The position numbers and the translations under genes are program-made. A stretch of DNA of 64,000 bases from positions 1 to 64,000 of the forward strand of contig NZ_LZRD01000016.1 of NCBI RefSeq assembly GCF_001687325.1. The letters run 5' to 3'. Numbering within the stretch: position 1 is the stretch's first letter; the number at the start of each line of letters is the position of its first letter. Below the pieces are notes generated by a model. The model was not told the origin of the DNA and did no database searches. It saw only the letters and a program-made list of their open reading frames with translations. The DNA is from Streptomyces sp. PTY087I2. Lineage in GTDB: Bacteria; Actinomycetota; Actinomycetes; Streptomycetales; Streptomycetaceae. Shown here piece by piece: positions 24,163-32,887 of this stretch.

Positions 24163-26163
24163 CAGCCTCCCGCCCTCGCGCAGCGACGCCGTCAGCTCCA
24201 CGTCGGCGTCCCGGGGCGCCCGCACCGCGAACGTCGGCCCGCCCGCCGCGCCCTTCACCGCCCCGCTCGCCTCGATACGGGTCACCGCCCGGCTCCCCGC
24301 GGCCAGGACGTACCACCGGCCCGAGGCCGCCTTCCAGTGCGTGCCCGCCAGGACGTGCTGCCCGAACCTGCTGCACAGGGCCGTGTCGTCGCGGTCGGCG
24401 ACCACCGCGGCCGGTTCCGTGGGCGAGGCGGCAGGGGCGAGGAACTGCACCAGGACCCGGCCGGGGCCCCGCCAGGTGTCGGCCCGGGTGCACAGCCAGT
24501 CGGCCGACGCGCGGCCCTCGGGCAGCTTCTGCTCGGCGAACGCCCAGTTGTTGACCGCCCGCACACCGGAGCCCGCCAGCGTCCGCAGGGAACACGCCGT
24601 ACGCGCCCAGGCGAGCAGCGCCTCCGTGCCCGTCGCCTCACGTGGTTGCCGGGCCGGCGCGCCCCGCCCCGGCTTCGGCGTGTACGTCAGATGCGCGGGG
24701 GCCAGATCGCCCAGGTCCGTCACCAGGAACGCGTGGTTCTCCACGATCCGCTCGGAGGACCGCAGTTGGAGCACCGGCCACGTCTCGCACGCGCCGCCCG
24801 CGGCGGGCCGGGGCACCGCGGCGGTCACCCCGTCCGGGTCCACCTCCAGCGGCCTTCCGGGCGTGTCCGGCGCCAGCAGGTCCCGGGTGGTCGACGCGTC
24901 GATCCAGGGGGCGAGCAGGAACCGCGCGCCGTCCCCCGTACGGCTGACGACGACCGCCGCACCCGTCGTCACGTCCGCGTCGTCCGTCCTGGCGAAGTCG
25001 AGCGCCGCCCCGCCGGACCCGGACAGCGGCTCCGCGTACCGCACCACCCGGACCCCGCCGTCGTGGAACAGCACCACCGCCGCCCCGTCCACCTCACCCG
25101 CGAACAGCAGCCGGGGCGGCTGCGCGGGCGGCACCGTGACCGTGCCCGGCGTCGTGGACACCCGGACCGCATCCGGCGGCCCCGCCCAGGCCCGCAGCGC
25201 CCGGCCGAGCAGCCCGTCGTCGTCCGTGCGCCCGCCCCTGGCCGGCCAGGCGGTGAAGTCGACGCGCGAGGTGTCCGCCCACCGCTCCGCCGCCGTCCGC
25301 ATCAGCTCCGCCGGATCGAGCACCGGCGCGAACACACCCGCCGGGGCCCGGTCCTCGCCCCCGCCCCGCGCCCCCTCCTCGACGGCGACCGCCAGGCCCC
25401 CCGCCACCACGCACAGCACCGCCGCCAGCCCCGCCGCCCGCACCCGGTGCCTGCGCCGCAGCAGATCGCTCGGGCGGGTCTGGACCGTGCACGGGTCGAA
25501 CTCGCCGGACCTGAGCATCGCCCGCGCCCCGGCCCGGTCCGGCCGCCCCAGCCGGGCCGCCCGGCGCACCGCGTCCGCCGGATCGGCCACCCCCGCCCCG
25601 GCCAGCAGCTCCCGGACCCCGGACTCGTCGAGCCCTTCCAGCAGATGCAGCGCGAACGCGGCCCGGACCGGCCCGTCCACCGCGGACAGCGCCCGGTCCA
25701 GGGCCAGTTCGTCGACGCCGCCCGCCCGAGGGAAGAGCCGCAGCCCCCACACCACCGGCAGGGCCGGACGCAGCGAGGCCGGCGCCGGGAGCCGACCGGG
25801 CCACCAGCGGGGCCGCCGCTCGTGCGCCAGCGCCGCCCGCAGCACCCGCTGGCGCACCCACCCGTAAGCCGAGTGCGCGGGGTTCCGGTCCGAGGCGCCC
25901 TCCCCGCCCGCCGGAGCGCCGGTCCGGCGGGACTGGGCCGGAACGCGCGGGGCCGACGCCTTGCTCCCGGCCGCGGGCAGGGCCCGCTGGACGACGGCGT
26001 GGGCGGTCAGGACCCGGCGGTGCCGGCCGAGCGTCGGCGGCAGCACGACGTAGGCGAGCCGCACCAGGCGCGGGTAGTGCTCCACGAGGGCGGCCTCGGC
26101 CTGCTCCACGCCGGTGCGGTCGCTGCGTACGTCGGTCCGCTGCTGCGGTTGATGGATCGGCAT
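24148..26163 (-). CDS. Sigma-factor-like cytoplasmic part fused to a membrane-anchored extracellular domain
   Basis: A 671-residue protein I do not recognise by name. Residues 22-63 (AALVEHYPRLVRLAYVVLPP...AHAVVQRALP) resemble sigma-70 region 2 of ECF factors, and residues 158-205 (ALSAVDGPVRAAFALHLLEGLDESGVRELL) resemble region 4. Both are degraded, with alanine/glycine-rich filler between. One transmembrane helix follows at about 241-261, then an extracytoplasmic domain of about 400 residues containing several cysteines. The layout suggests a signalling protein that ties a sigma-like module to an external sensor; whether it binds core polymerase is unknown. The start at 26163 fits MPIHQPQQR with a GGAAGG ribosome site 6 nt upstream. 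Confidence 0.7.
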   Translation of the reverse strand: MPIHQPQQRTDVRSDRTGVEQAEAALVEHYPRLVRLAYVVLPPTLGRHRRVLTAHAVVQRALPAAGSKASAPRVPAQSRRTGAPAGGEGASDRNPAHSAYGWVRQRVLRAALAHERRPRWWPGRLPAPASLRPALPVVWGLRLFPRAGGVDELALDRALSAVDGPVRAAFALHLLEGLDESGVRELLAGAGVADPADAVRRAARLGRPDRAGARAMLRSGEFDPCTVQTRPSDLLRRRHRVRAAGLAAVLCVVAGGLAVAVEEGARGGGEDRAPAGVFAPVLDPAELMRTAAERWADTSRVDFTAWPARGGRTDDDGLLGRALRAWAGPPDAVRVSTTPGTVTVPPAQPPRLLFAGEVDGAAVVLFHDGGVRVVRYAEPLSGSGGAALDFARTDDADVTTGAAVVVSRTGDGARFLLAPWIDASTTRDLLAPDTPGRPLEVDPDGVTAAVPRPAAGGACETWPVLQLRSSERIVENHAFLVTDLGDLAPAHLTYTPKPGRGAPARQPREATGTEALLAWARTACSLRTLAGSGVRAVNNWAFAEQKLPEGRASADWLCTRADTWRGPGRVLVQFLAPAASPTEPAAVVADRDDTALCSRFGQHVLAGTHWKAASGRWYVLAAGSRAVTRIEASGAVKGAAGGPTFAVRAPRDADVELTASLREGGRLTAVR

Positions 26164-26251
26164 GAAATGGGTGCCTTCCGGGGCCGTGGCGGGGTGTCAT
26201 ACCGACAAACGAGTCAATCGTGTGACGGTCACATCACCCGTACGCGGCGCG

Positions 26252-26704
26252 TCACCCGTGAGCGTCACCGGGGGAGGCGAGCAGGGAGTCCAGGGCCTTG
26301 CCGAACACCCGTCGTCCGGCGGAGGCGAGCAGCGGGTCGCCCCACCGGGGCACCAGCCGCACCCGCAGCTCCTCGACCCAGACCACATGGGAACCGGAAT
26401 CCGTGGGCAGCACGTCGATCGAGGCCCGGCCCAACACCACGGCGCCCCGTTTCTCCAGCTGGCAGACCCCGGCCCGGCCTCCTGCCGGCGGCGTCCACCG
26501 CACCACTTCCATCGGATCGTCGAACGCCAGCGGGCCCAGCCCCGTACGCGCCACGAAGACCGTGCCGAGCCGCGAGGGAAGGCCCGTCGGGACCGAGATC
26601 GAGGTCAACGGCACCTGCGCGGCGTGCCGTTCCCAGTCGGTCACCCGACGCCAGGCCTCGGCGGCGGGGAGAGGGGAGAAGCGCTCGATCCGGAAGACGG
26701 CCAC
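26252..26704 (-). CDS. SRPBCC-family (cyclase/dehydrase-like) protein
   Basis: A 150-residue helix-grip protein: FRIERFSPLPAAEAWRRVTDWERHAAQVPLTSI is the SRPBCC opening, and the C-terminal helix FGKALDSLLAS closes the ligand cavity. No membrane segment or signal is present. Function unknown; possibly lipid or aromatic ligand binding. The GTG at 26704 has TAGGAT 6 nt upstream, which strongly suggests a leaderless message. It lies just upstream of the sigma-like gene on the same strand, 88 nt apart. Confidence 0.8.
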   Translation of the reverse strand: MAVFRIERFSPLPAAEAWRRVTDWERHAAQVPLTSISVPTGLPSRLGTVFVARTGLGPLAFDDPMEVVRWTPPAGGRAGVCQLEKRGAVVLGRASIDVLPTDSGSHVVWVEELRVRLVPRWGDPLLASAGRRVFGKALDSLLASPGDAHG

Positions 26705-26710
26705 ACCGCG

Positions 26711-26716
26711 ATCCTA
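26711..26716 (-). promoter_or_regulatory. -10-like TAGGAT, 6 nt before an SRPBCC gene
   Basis: The minus-strand TAGGAT ends 6 nt before the GTG at 26704. It is among the best -10 matches in the window. Confidence 0.5.
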
Positions 26717-26784
26717 GGGGGTATCGCGCACACCACGGGCCGAGCGGAATCCCGCCCGGCCGAACGTCATTCGTGGTGCCGCCG

Positions 26785-27705
26785 TCAGCCCTCGGTGACG
26801 GGCGAGCCGTCGGCGGTCGCGGCGGGGGCGTCGCCCGCCACCAGCAGACCCGGCAGATGCTCCTCGATCTCCGCGCGCAGCTCCGGAGCCAGGCCCGCGT
26901 CCGTCACCAGCGTGTCGACCTCCTCCAGCGCGGCGAACGAACTCAGGCCCACCGTGCCCCACTTGGTGTGGTCGGCCACCACCACGATCCGGCGCGCCGC
27001 CCGCACGAAACGGCGGTTGGTCTCCGCCTCCGCGAGATTGGGCGTCGAGAGCCCCGCCTCCGCCGAGATCCCGTGCACACCGAGGAACAGCACATCGAAG
27101 TGGAGGGAGTCGATGGCCCGGTCCGCGACCGGCCCGACCAGCGAGTCCGAGGGGGTGCGCACCCCGCCCGTCAGCACCACCGTCGCCGCCCCGGGCCGGG
27201 CCCCGCGCCCCCCGGCCGGACGCTGCGCGTCGTGGAAGACGTCGGCGACCCGCACCGAGTTGGTCACCACCGTCAGATCCGGCACGTCCAGCAGATGCCG
27301 GGCCAGCGCGAAGGTCGTCGTCCCGCCCGAGAGCGCGATGGCGCTGCCGGGCACCGCCAGCGCCGCCGCCGCCCGGGCGATGTCCTCCTTGGCGCTCGGC
27401 TCCAGCACCGACTTCGCCTCGAACCCGGGCTCGTGCGTACTCGCCTCGACGACCGGGACCGCGCCGCCGTGGACCTTCTCGATGACACCCTGGCGGGCCA
27501 GCGCGTCCAGATCCCGGCGGATCGTCATGTCGGAGACGTTCAGCTTGCGGGTCAGCTCGTTGACCCGGACCCCGCCACGCCTGCGCACCTCGTCGAGGAT
27601 CAGCGCACGGCGCTGCTCCGCGAGCAGGTTCTGATTCTCGCTCAACGCCGGGTCCGGTCCTTCCCTCTGCCGTACCGTCCGCAGCGGTCTGCGGGCCACG
27701 CTCAT
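26785..27705 (-). CDS. DeoR-family transcriptional regulator
   Basis: A regulator of up to 306 residues. The DeoR helix-turn-helix is clear (AEQRRALILDEVRRRGGVRVNELTRKLNVSDMTIRRDLDALARQGVIEKVHGG), as is the sugar-phosphate-sensing domain (ALSGGTTTFALARHL, TNSVRVADVF, LTGGV, FLGVHGISAEAG, VVVADHTKWG). It probably represses a carbohydrate gene and responds to a phosphorylated sugar; no catabolic gene is adjacent. The start is uncertain: ATG 27705 gives a 25-residue extension; GTG 27699 has AGGA well placed; a TTG giving LSENQNLLAEQ matches the usual family N-terminus and has GGAAGG upstream. Confidence 0.88.
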   Translation of the reverse strand: MSVARRPLRTVRQREGPDPALSENQNLLAEQRRALILDEVRRRGGVRVNELTRKLNVSDMTIRRDLDALARQGVIEKVHGGAVPVVEASTHEPGFEAKSVLEPSAKEDIARAAAALAVPGSAIALSGGTTTFALARHLLDVPDLTVVTNSVRVADVFHDAQRPAGGRGARPGAATVVLTGGVRTPSDSLVGPVADRAIDSLHFDVLFLGVHGISAEAGLSTPNLAEAETNRRFVRAARRIVVVADHTKWGTVGLSSFAALEEVDTLVTDAGLAPELRAEIEEHLPGLLVAGDAPAATADGSPVTEG

Positions 27706-27888
27706 CCTGCCACGCAGGCATGTCCCGCGTATCACCTGGGGAGATTCCGTGAGACCGCTCACGCGGCCGCCCCGGACCGGGAATCGTGGCTCCGGGCGGT
27801 CCGCCGCTTCCCGTTGCCCGCCCCGCCCGCATCCGTTCCCGCCGTGCCGCTTCCCGCTGTGCCGCTCGCCCGAGAAAGAGTCGCCCCC

Positions 27889-30321
27889 TTGGCTCCTGCC
27901 GCCCCGCCCCCGCCCGCCTCCTCGTCCCCCGAGCACACCGGAAGCGCACTGGAACTGCTCGTCCACGGCGTCGGCGGCGCCACCCCGCAGGAGATGCTGG
28001 GCGACCCGCGTACCGTCCGGGTCACCGGGGACACCACCGCCGCCGTGTACCGGCGCACCGAGGACGCCCACGGCGAGAAGCACCCCGAGCGCTACCGGGA
28101 CGAGCCCGTCGCCGAGGCGTACTGCTGGTCCGGCCTCACCTCCGGCAACGGCTCCCGCGCCCTGTGGCTGCTGCTCCTGCCGTTCATGGTGGTCAACCTC
28201 GCCCACTGGATGCGCCCCACCGCCACCGGCCGCACCCGCGCGGTCCGGCTGTACGGCGTCCTGGTGCGGCTCGTCGCGCTCAGCCTCACCGTGCTGCTCA
28301 CGGCCGCCGCCTGCGAAGTCGCCCTCGACCTGCTGGCCTGGCAGTGCGCGGGCGCCGACGCCTGCGCCGAACGCCGCTCCTGGCTCGGCTTCCTGTCGGC
28401 ACATCAGGGCGGCTGGTGGTCCCAGCCCGGCCGCCGCCTCGCCCTGGCCGCCGTCGTGCCCGCCGCCCTGGTGGGGCTCCTGTGGTACCTGTCCAACCGG
28501 ACCTGGAGCGCGTACGAATCCCAACGCCCCCTGGACGGAAAGGACTTCGACGCGAACGACCCCTTCGGAGCGGCGGCGGACCACGGCCCGGGCGCACCCG
28601 ACCCGGACGCCGACGGGGCCCCGCGCCCGGCCGCCCCGGTCCGCCCCGCGCTCGGCAGGCCCGGCTTCTGGTACGGCCGGCGGCTCGTCGCCCGGCTCCG
28701 CGCCGCCCACACGGCGGCCGGATTCCTGACCGTCGCCGCGGCCGTCGCCGGCGCCGCCGCACGGTACGACCGGGGCGCCGAAGGACCGGCGCCCCGGATC
28801 GTCGGCGCGGCCGTCGAGGCCGGCATCGTCCTGTGCGCGCTCGTCGTCGTCTGGGTCGTCTGCCGCCGGGGCCGCAGCGAACGGACCCGCGACACCCGCC
28901 TGGACAGCGCCCTGATCAGCTATCTGCCCGGCTCCGCGCTGGCCCTGCTCGGCCTCGCCGTGCTGTACGCGTCCTGGTCGCGCCCCGGCTGGCAGTCCGC
29001 GGGCACCCTGCCCGGCGAGGCCACCTTCCGGTTCCTCGCCCTCGGCCAGGGCGTCCTCGTCATCGCCCTCGCCGTGGTCGCCCGGGGCCTCTACCGGCGC
29101 ACCCCCGAACCCCGCACCGTCCTGTACGGGCTGGGCGGCCCCGCCGTCGCGATGCTCGCCTGCGCGCTGGGCGGTGTGATGACCGGCGGGGTGGCCCAGC
29201 GCGTCGCCGACTGGCTGGACGGCCCCGGCACCCCGGGCATGGGCCACGGCGACGACATCACCGGGCCGCCGGTCCTGCTCAGCTGGCAGGCCTCCGTCAT
29301 CCCGGTGCTCCTGCTCCTCCTGCTCGTCCCCGTCCTCGTGCTGGTCGTCCGCACCGCGCGCACCGCCCGCCGCCTGGGCCCGGTCGTCGAGGCGGAGTAC
29401 GCCCCCGAACCGCCCGACGAGGGCCGCACCCGCCGGATCGCCCGGATCCGCGCCACCGCCGCCCTCACCGACTCCGCCCCCTGGATCATCGGCGTCGTCT
29501 CCACGGCGACCCTGCTGCTCGGGGCGGGGGCGATCGCCGGCTCCTGGTACAGCGACCAGGTGCCGGGCCGGGCCGCCGACGGCAGCGGGCCGCTCCTCGA
29601 ATCGCTGGCCGAGGCCGCGCAGTCGACCGGCTCCTGGCTGATCGGCTTCGGCTTCATACTCTTCGTCGCCGGGGGCCGCCGCGCCTACAAGGACGCCTCG
29701 GCCCGCCGGACCATCGGCATCCTCTGGGACGTGGGCACCTTCTGGCCCCGCGCCGCCCACCCCTTCGCGCCCCCGTGCTACGCCGAGCGCGCCGTCCCCG
29801 ACCTCGCCTCCCGGATGTCCGCCTGGACGGCCACCACACCCCGGGGCCGGCTCGTCATCTCGGGCCACTCCCAGGGCAGCGTGCTCGCCGCGTCCGCCGT
29901 CTGGCAACTGCCCGACGCCACCCGCCCCCGGGTCGCGCTGCTCACCTACGGCTCGCCCCTGGAGCGGCTGTACGGGCGGTGGTTCCCCGCCTACTTCGGC
30001 CCCGAGCCGCTGATCGGGCTGCACCGCTCGGTGCACTGCTGGCGCAATCTGTGGCGGGCCACCGACCCGATCGGCGGCCCCGTCCGCATCGGCGCCGACC
30101 CCGGCCCGGGCGTCGACCGGGGCCCGCTGAAGGACCCGCTGGGCTACGGGCGGACGACGAAGCTCCCGCTGCCCGAACCGATCCTCGGCCACTCCGACTA
30201 CCAGGCCGACCCGGCCTTCGCCGACGCGCGCGCCGACCTCCTGGAGGAGCTGGGCCCGCGCGTCCCCCGGCAGGCGGAGGTACGGATTCAGAAGGGCACT
30301 TCGGGGAGGTCCTCCGGGTAG
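27889..30321 (+). CDS. Large integral membrane protein with lipase-like alpha/beta hydrolase domain
   Basis: About 810 residues. The protein opens with LELLVHGVGGATPQEML, an HG oxyanion-type motif, then carries roughly ten transmembrane helices in groups (about residues 80-205, 270-500 and 535-600). The C-terminal third resumes a hydrolase fold with the nucleophile elbow GHSQGS (serine near 661) and a possible histidine/acid at LGHSDYQADP. The hydrolase thus appears split around the membrane part. It may act on lipids at the cytoplasmic face; this is inference. TTG 27889 is chosen because GAAAGAG lies 8 nt upstream; a GTG at 27859 is possible. The 3' end overlaps the convergent AAA gene by 34 nt. 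Confidence 0.8.
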   Translation: MAPAAPPPPASSSPEHTGSALELLVHGVGGATPQEMLGDPRTVRVTGDTTAAVYRRTEDAHGEKHPERYRDEPVAEAYCWSGLTSGNGSRALWLLLLPFMVVNLAHWMRPTATGRTRAVRLYGVLVRLVALSLTVLLTAAACEVALDLLAWQCAGADACAERRSWLGFLSAHQGGWWSQPGRRLALAAVVPAALVGLLWYLSNRTWSAYESQRPLDGKDFDANDPFGAAADHGPGAPDPDADGAPRPAAPVRPALGRPGFWYGRRLVARLRAAHTAAGFLTVAAAVAGAAARYDRGAEGPAPRIVGAAVEAGIVLCALVVVWVVCRRGRSERTRDTRLDSALISYLPGSALALLGLAVLYASWSRPGWQSAGTLPGEATFRFLALGQGVLVIALAVVARGLYRRTPEPRTVLYGLGGPAVAMLACALGGVMTGGVAQRVADWLDGPGTPGMGHGDDITGPPVLLSWQASVIPVLLLLLLVPVLVLVVRTARTARRLGPVVEAEYAPEPPDEGRTRRIARIRATAALTDSAPWIIGVVSTATLLLGAGAIAGSWYSDQVPGRAADGSGPLLESLAEAAQSTGSWLIGFGFILFVAGGRRAYKDASARRTIGILWDVGTFWPRAAHPFAPPCYAERAVPDLASRMSAWTATTPRGRLVISGHSQGSVLAASAVWQLPDATRPRVALLTYGSPLERLYGRWFPAYFGPEPLIGLHRSVHCWRNLWRATDPIGGPVRIGADPGPGVDRGPLKDPLGYGRTTKLPLPEPILGHSDYQADPAFADARADLLEELGPRVPRQAEVRIQKGTSGRSSG

Positions 30322-32720
30322 AGCAAAGTCAGGTCGTCCGTGCTCGGCTCGGCGAGCTGGGCGACCCGGCCCGCGTGCCGCTCCACCATCGACTCGAAGG
30401 TCTGGCGGGCGGTGCGGCCGTTGCCGAAGGCGGGGCCCTTGGGAAGCGCCGTGAAGTGTTTCAGGAGCGCCTCCCCGGTCCCGGCCGCCAGGCTGTACTC
30501 ATGCTCCTCGGCCTGCTGTTCGACGATCCGCAGCAGCTCCTCGGGGAGATAGTCCTGAAAGGTGATGGTCCGGGAGAACCGCGAGGCCACCCCGGGGTTG
30601 ACGGTGAGGAACCGCTCCATCTCCAGGGTGTAGCCCGCGACGATCACGACCACCGCGTCCCGGTGGTCCTCCATCAGCTTCACCAGCGTGTCGATGGCCT
30701 CCCGCCCGAAGTCCCGGCCGGAGTCCTCGGGGGAGAGGGCGTACGCCTCGTCGACGAACAGCACCCCGCCGCGCGCCCGGTCGAACGCCTCCTGGGTCCG
30801 GATCGCCGTCGAGCCGATGTGCTCGCCGACCAGGTCGACCCGGGACACCTCGACCAGATGACCGCGCTCCAGCACCCCGAGCGACGCCAGGATCTCCCCG
30901 TACAGCCGGGCGACCGTGGTCTTGCCCGTACCGGGGGAGCCGGTGAAGACGAGGTGGCGGCGGACGGACGCGGCCTTCAGCCCGGCCTCCGCGCGGCGCC
31001 GGCCCACCTCGATCATGTCCGTGAGCGCCCGCACCTCCCGCTTGACGCTGTCCAGACCCACCAGCGCGTCCAGTTCACCGAGGACCGCCGAGGAGTCCCG
31101 GGCCGGCTCCGCCGGGGCAACCGGCTCGGGGACGGGTTCGACCGCGCGCTGCCCGGGCAGCGCGCCCAGCAGCCCCGGCGTCGACTGCGTGGCCGTCAGT
31201 ACCGGGGGCGGCGGCGGGGCCGGAGCCGTACGCAGACCGCTCTCGTCGCTCGTACAGTCCTGCGCCACCGGCCCGGCCGCGGAACCGCCGTCCCCCTCGG
31301 GGAACTCGTAACCGCCCCGCGCGCACCGCTCGGTACGGCACCGGGTCAGGGTCGTACGGCAGCCCTCCATGACATGGAAGCCGTACCCCTCACTGCCCGT
31401 CACCCGGCAGCCGTCGAAGGTCCCCCGGCCCTCGGCCGAGACGTAGAACCCGGCCTCGGCGGGCGAGGTGACCGTGCAGCGCTCGATGGTGGGGTCCGCG
31501 CCCTTGGTGACGATGACCCCGGTCTGCGCCGCGTCGATGGTGCAGTTGTTCAGCGTGCCACCGCTGCCGTGGTCACGGAACCAGGCGCCCGTGGACGCCT
31601 CCCGGATCCGGCAGTCGTCGAGCTGCGCGGTCGCCCCGTCGCTCACCGACACGGCGGTGTTACGGATCTGGGAGAGGTCGCTGTCCACCACATCGGCCCG
31701 CGAACCCCGGTCGAGGACGAACAGCGCGTCGGGCACGTCGTGCACCCGGCAGGCGTCCAATATCACCGTCGCGCCGTCGCTGACCCAGACCGCCGGATAG
31801 TCGCCCGTACTGTCATGGATCTCGCACTGGTTGGCGTCGACCCGGGTCCCCGGGTCCCAGACCGAGAGCCCGTTGCGGCCGAACCGGCGGACCGTGGAAC
31901 GGGTCAGCGTGAGCACCGAACGCGACCGCAGATCGACGGCGTTCTCCGGGATGTCGTGGATGTCGCAGTCGGCGAGCGTCAGCACCGCGTCGGTGTCCAG
32001 CGTGACGCCGTCCGCCGATGTGCGGTGCACGGTGCAGTCGGTGAGATGGGCCGAGGCGCGGGCGGTGACCTGGATGCCGCTGCCCTTGATCTCGTACACC
32101 TCGCAGCCGAACGCCTCGAGACCGCTGCCGTCGCCGGTGACGCCGATGCCCGCCCCGGAGGCGTGGTGGATCCGGCAGCGGTCCAGGCGCGGGTGCCCGC
32201 CGTCGCGGACCGACACCCCGGACTGGCCCGCCGAGACGATCTCGCACTCCTCGAACACCCCGCCCGCGCCGTCCAGCACGGCGACGCCGACCCCGGCCGG
32301 ATTGTCGACCGTGCACCGCCGCACGGTCGGCCGGGCCGCGCCGCGCACCTCGATGCCCGCGGCGGACCGGGTCACGATCCGCAGGTCCGTCAGCTCCGCC
32401 GTGCCGTCCTCGACCAGCAGCGCCGGGGCCGCCGAGTCCTGCCCCTCGATGTGCAGGCCCTGGACGACCGCGGAGGCGCGCACGGTCAGCGGTACGCCGT
32501 CGAGCGGCGCGATCCGCACGGAGCCGGCCGACCCCTCGGGGCCGCGCAGTGTCACCGCACGCGGGACGACGAGGTTCTCCCGGTAGGTCCCGGGCGCGAC
32601 GGTGAGGACGTCGCCCTCGGCCGCCGCCTCCAGGGCCGCCGAGAGGGAGGCGTACTCGCCGGTGCGGCGGCGCCATCGCGATGTGCCGGTGTGCGTCACC
32701 TGGACCGTGCCCTGTGCCAT
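30288..32720 (-). CDS. Right-handed beta-helix fused to CbxX/EccA-type AAA+ ATPase
   Basis: An 810-residue protein with two unlike halves. Residues 25-480 are a parallel beta-helix with at least eighteen coils of about 23 residues (patterns such as ADVVDSDLSQIRNTAVSVSDG, with stacked cysteines and aspartates), related to DUF1565/pectate-lyase-like repeats. After a proline-rich linker, residues 545-810 are an AAA+ module with Walker A GSPGTGKT (594-601), Walker B GGVLFVDEAYALSP and the CbxX/CfxQ hallmark DLVGEHIGSTAIRTQEAFDRA. That subfamily includes RuBisCO activases and EccA of type VII secretion. No signal peptide: it is cytosolic. A remodelling ATPase with a polymer- or protein-binding scaffold is plausible. 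Confidence 0.88.
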   Translation of the reverse strand: MAQGTVQVTHTGTSRWRRRTGEYASLSAALEAAAEGDVLTVAPGTYRENLVVPRAVTLRGPEGSAGSVRIAPLDGVPLTVRASAVVQGLHIEGQDSAAPALLVEDGTAELTDLRIVTRSAAGIEVRGAARPTVRRCTVDNPAGVGVAVLDGAGGVFEECEIVSAGQSGVSVRDGGHPRLDRCRIHHASGAGIGVTGDGSGLEAFGCEVYEIKGSGIQVTARASAHLTDCTVHRTSADGVTLDTDAVLTLADCDIHDIPENAVDLRSRSVLTLTRSTVRRFGRNGLSVWDPGTRVDANQCEIHDSTGDYPAVWVSDGATVILDACRVHDVPDALFVLDRGSRADVVDSDLSQIRNTAVSVSDGATAQLDDCRIREASTGAWFRDHGSGGTLNNCTIDAAQTGVIVTKGADPTIERCTVTSPAEAGFYVSAEGRGTFDGCRVTGSEGYGFHVMEGCRTTLTRCRTERCARGGYEFPEGDGGSAAGPVAQDCTSDESGLRTAPAPPPPPVLTATQSTPGLLGALPGQRAVEPVPEPVAPAEPARDSSAVLGELDALVGLDSVKREVRALTDMIEVGRRRAEAGLKAASVRRHLVFTGSPGTGKTTVARLYGEILASLGVLERGHLVEVSRVDLVGEHIGSTAIRTQEAFDRARGGVLFVDEAYALSPEDSGRDFGREAIDTLVKLMEDHRDAVVVIVAGYTLEMERFLTVNPGVASRFSRTITFQDYLPEELLRIVEQQAEEHEYSLAAGTGEALLKHFTALPKGPAFGNGRTARQTFESMVERHAGRVAQLAEPSTDDLTLLYPEDLPEVPF

Positions 32721-32887
32721 GGCGTTGCTGTGCCCCCACCTCGTGCTGTGCGCTGCCTCGGGCCCGTCCGTCGCCGGGGAGGCGGACGGGGTCGGACCAC
32801 CGTAGCGCGCGTGAGGGCCGGGAGTTGACGAGTCGGCCCCGCGGGACGATGTCGCCGACGGACGCGTCCGGCCGGGAGAGCGTGTGG

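Noticed and set aside
23800..30321. A 6.5-kb uninterrupted plus-strand reading frame.
   Set aside because: Before about 27860 the translation is Arg/Pro-rich and antisense to three well-supported minus-strand genes; only the last 2.4 kb is a real gene. Long spurious frames are expected at this GC content.
27786..32828. A 5-kb plus-strand frame that could suggest a giant protein.
   Set aside because: It is an out-of-phase shadow of the lipase-like gene and of the opposite-strand AAA gene, with low-complexity Arg/Pro/Gly content and no domains.
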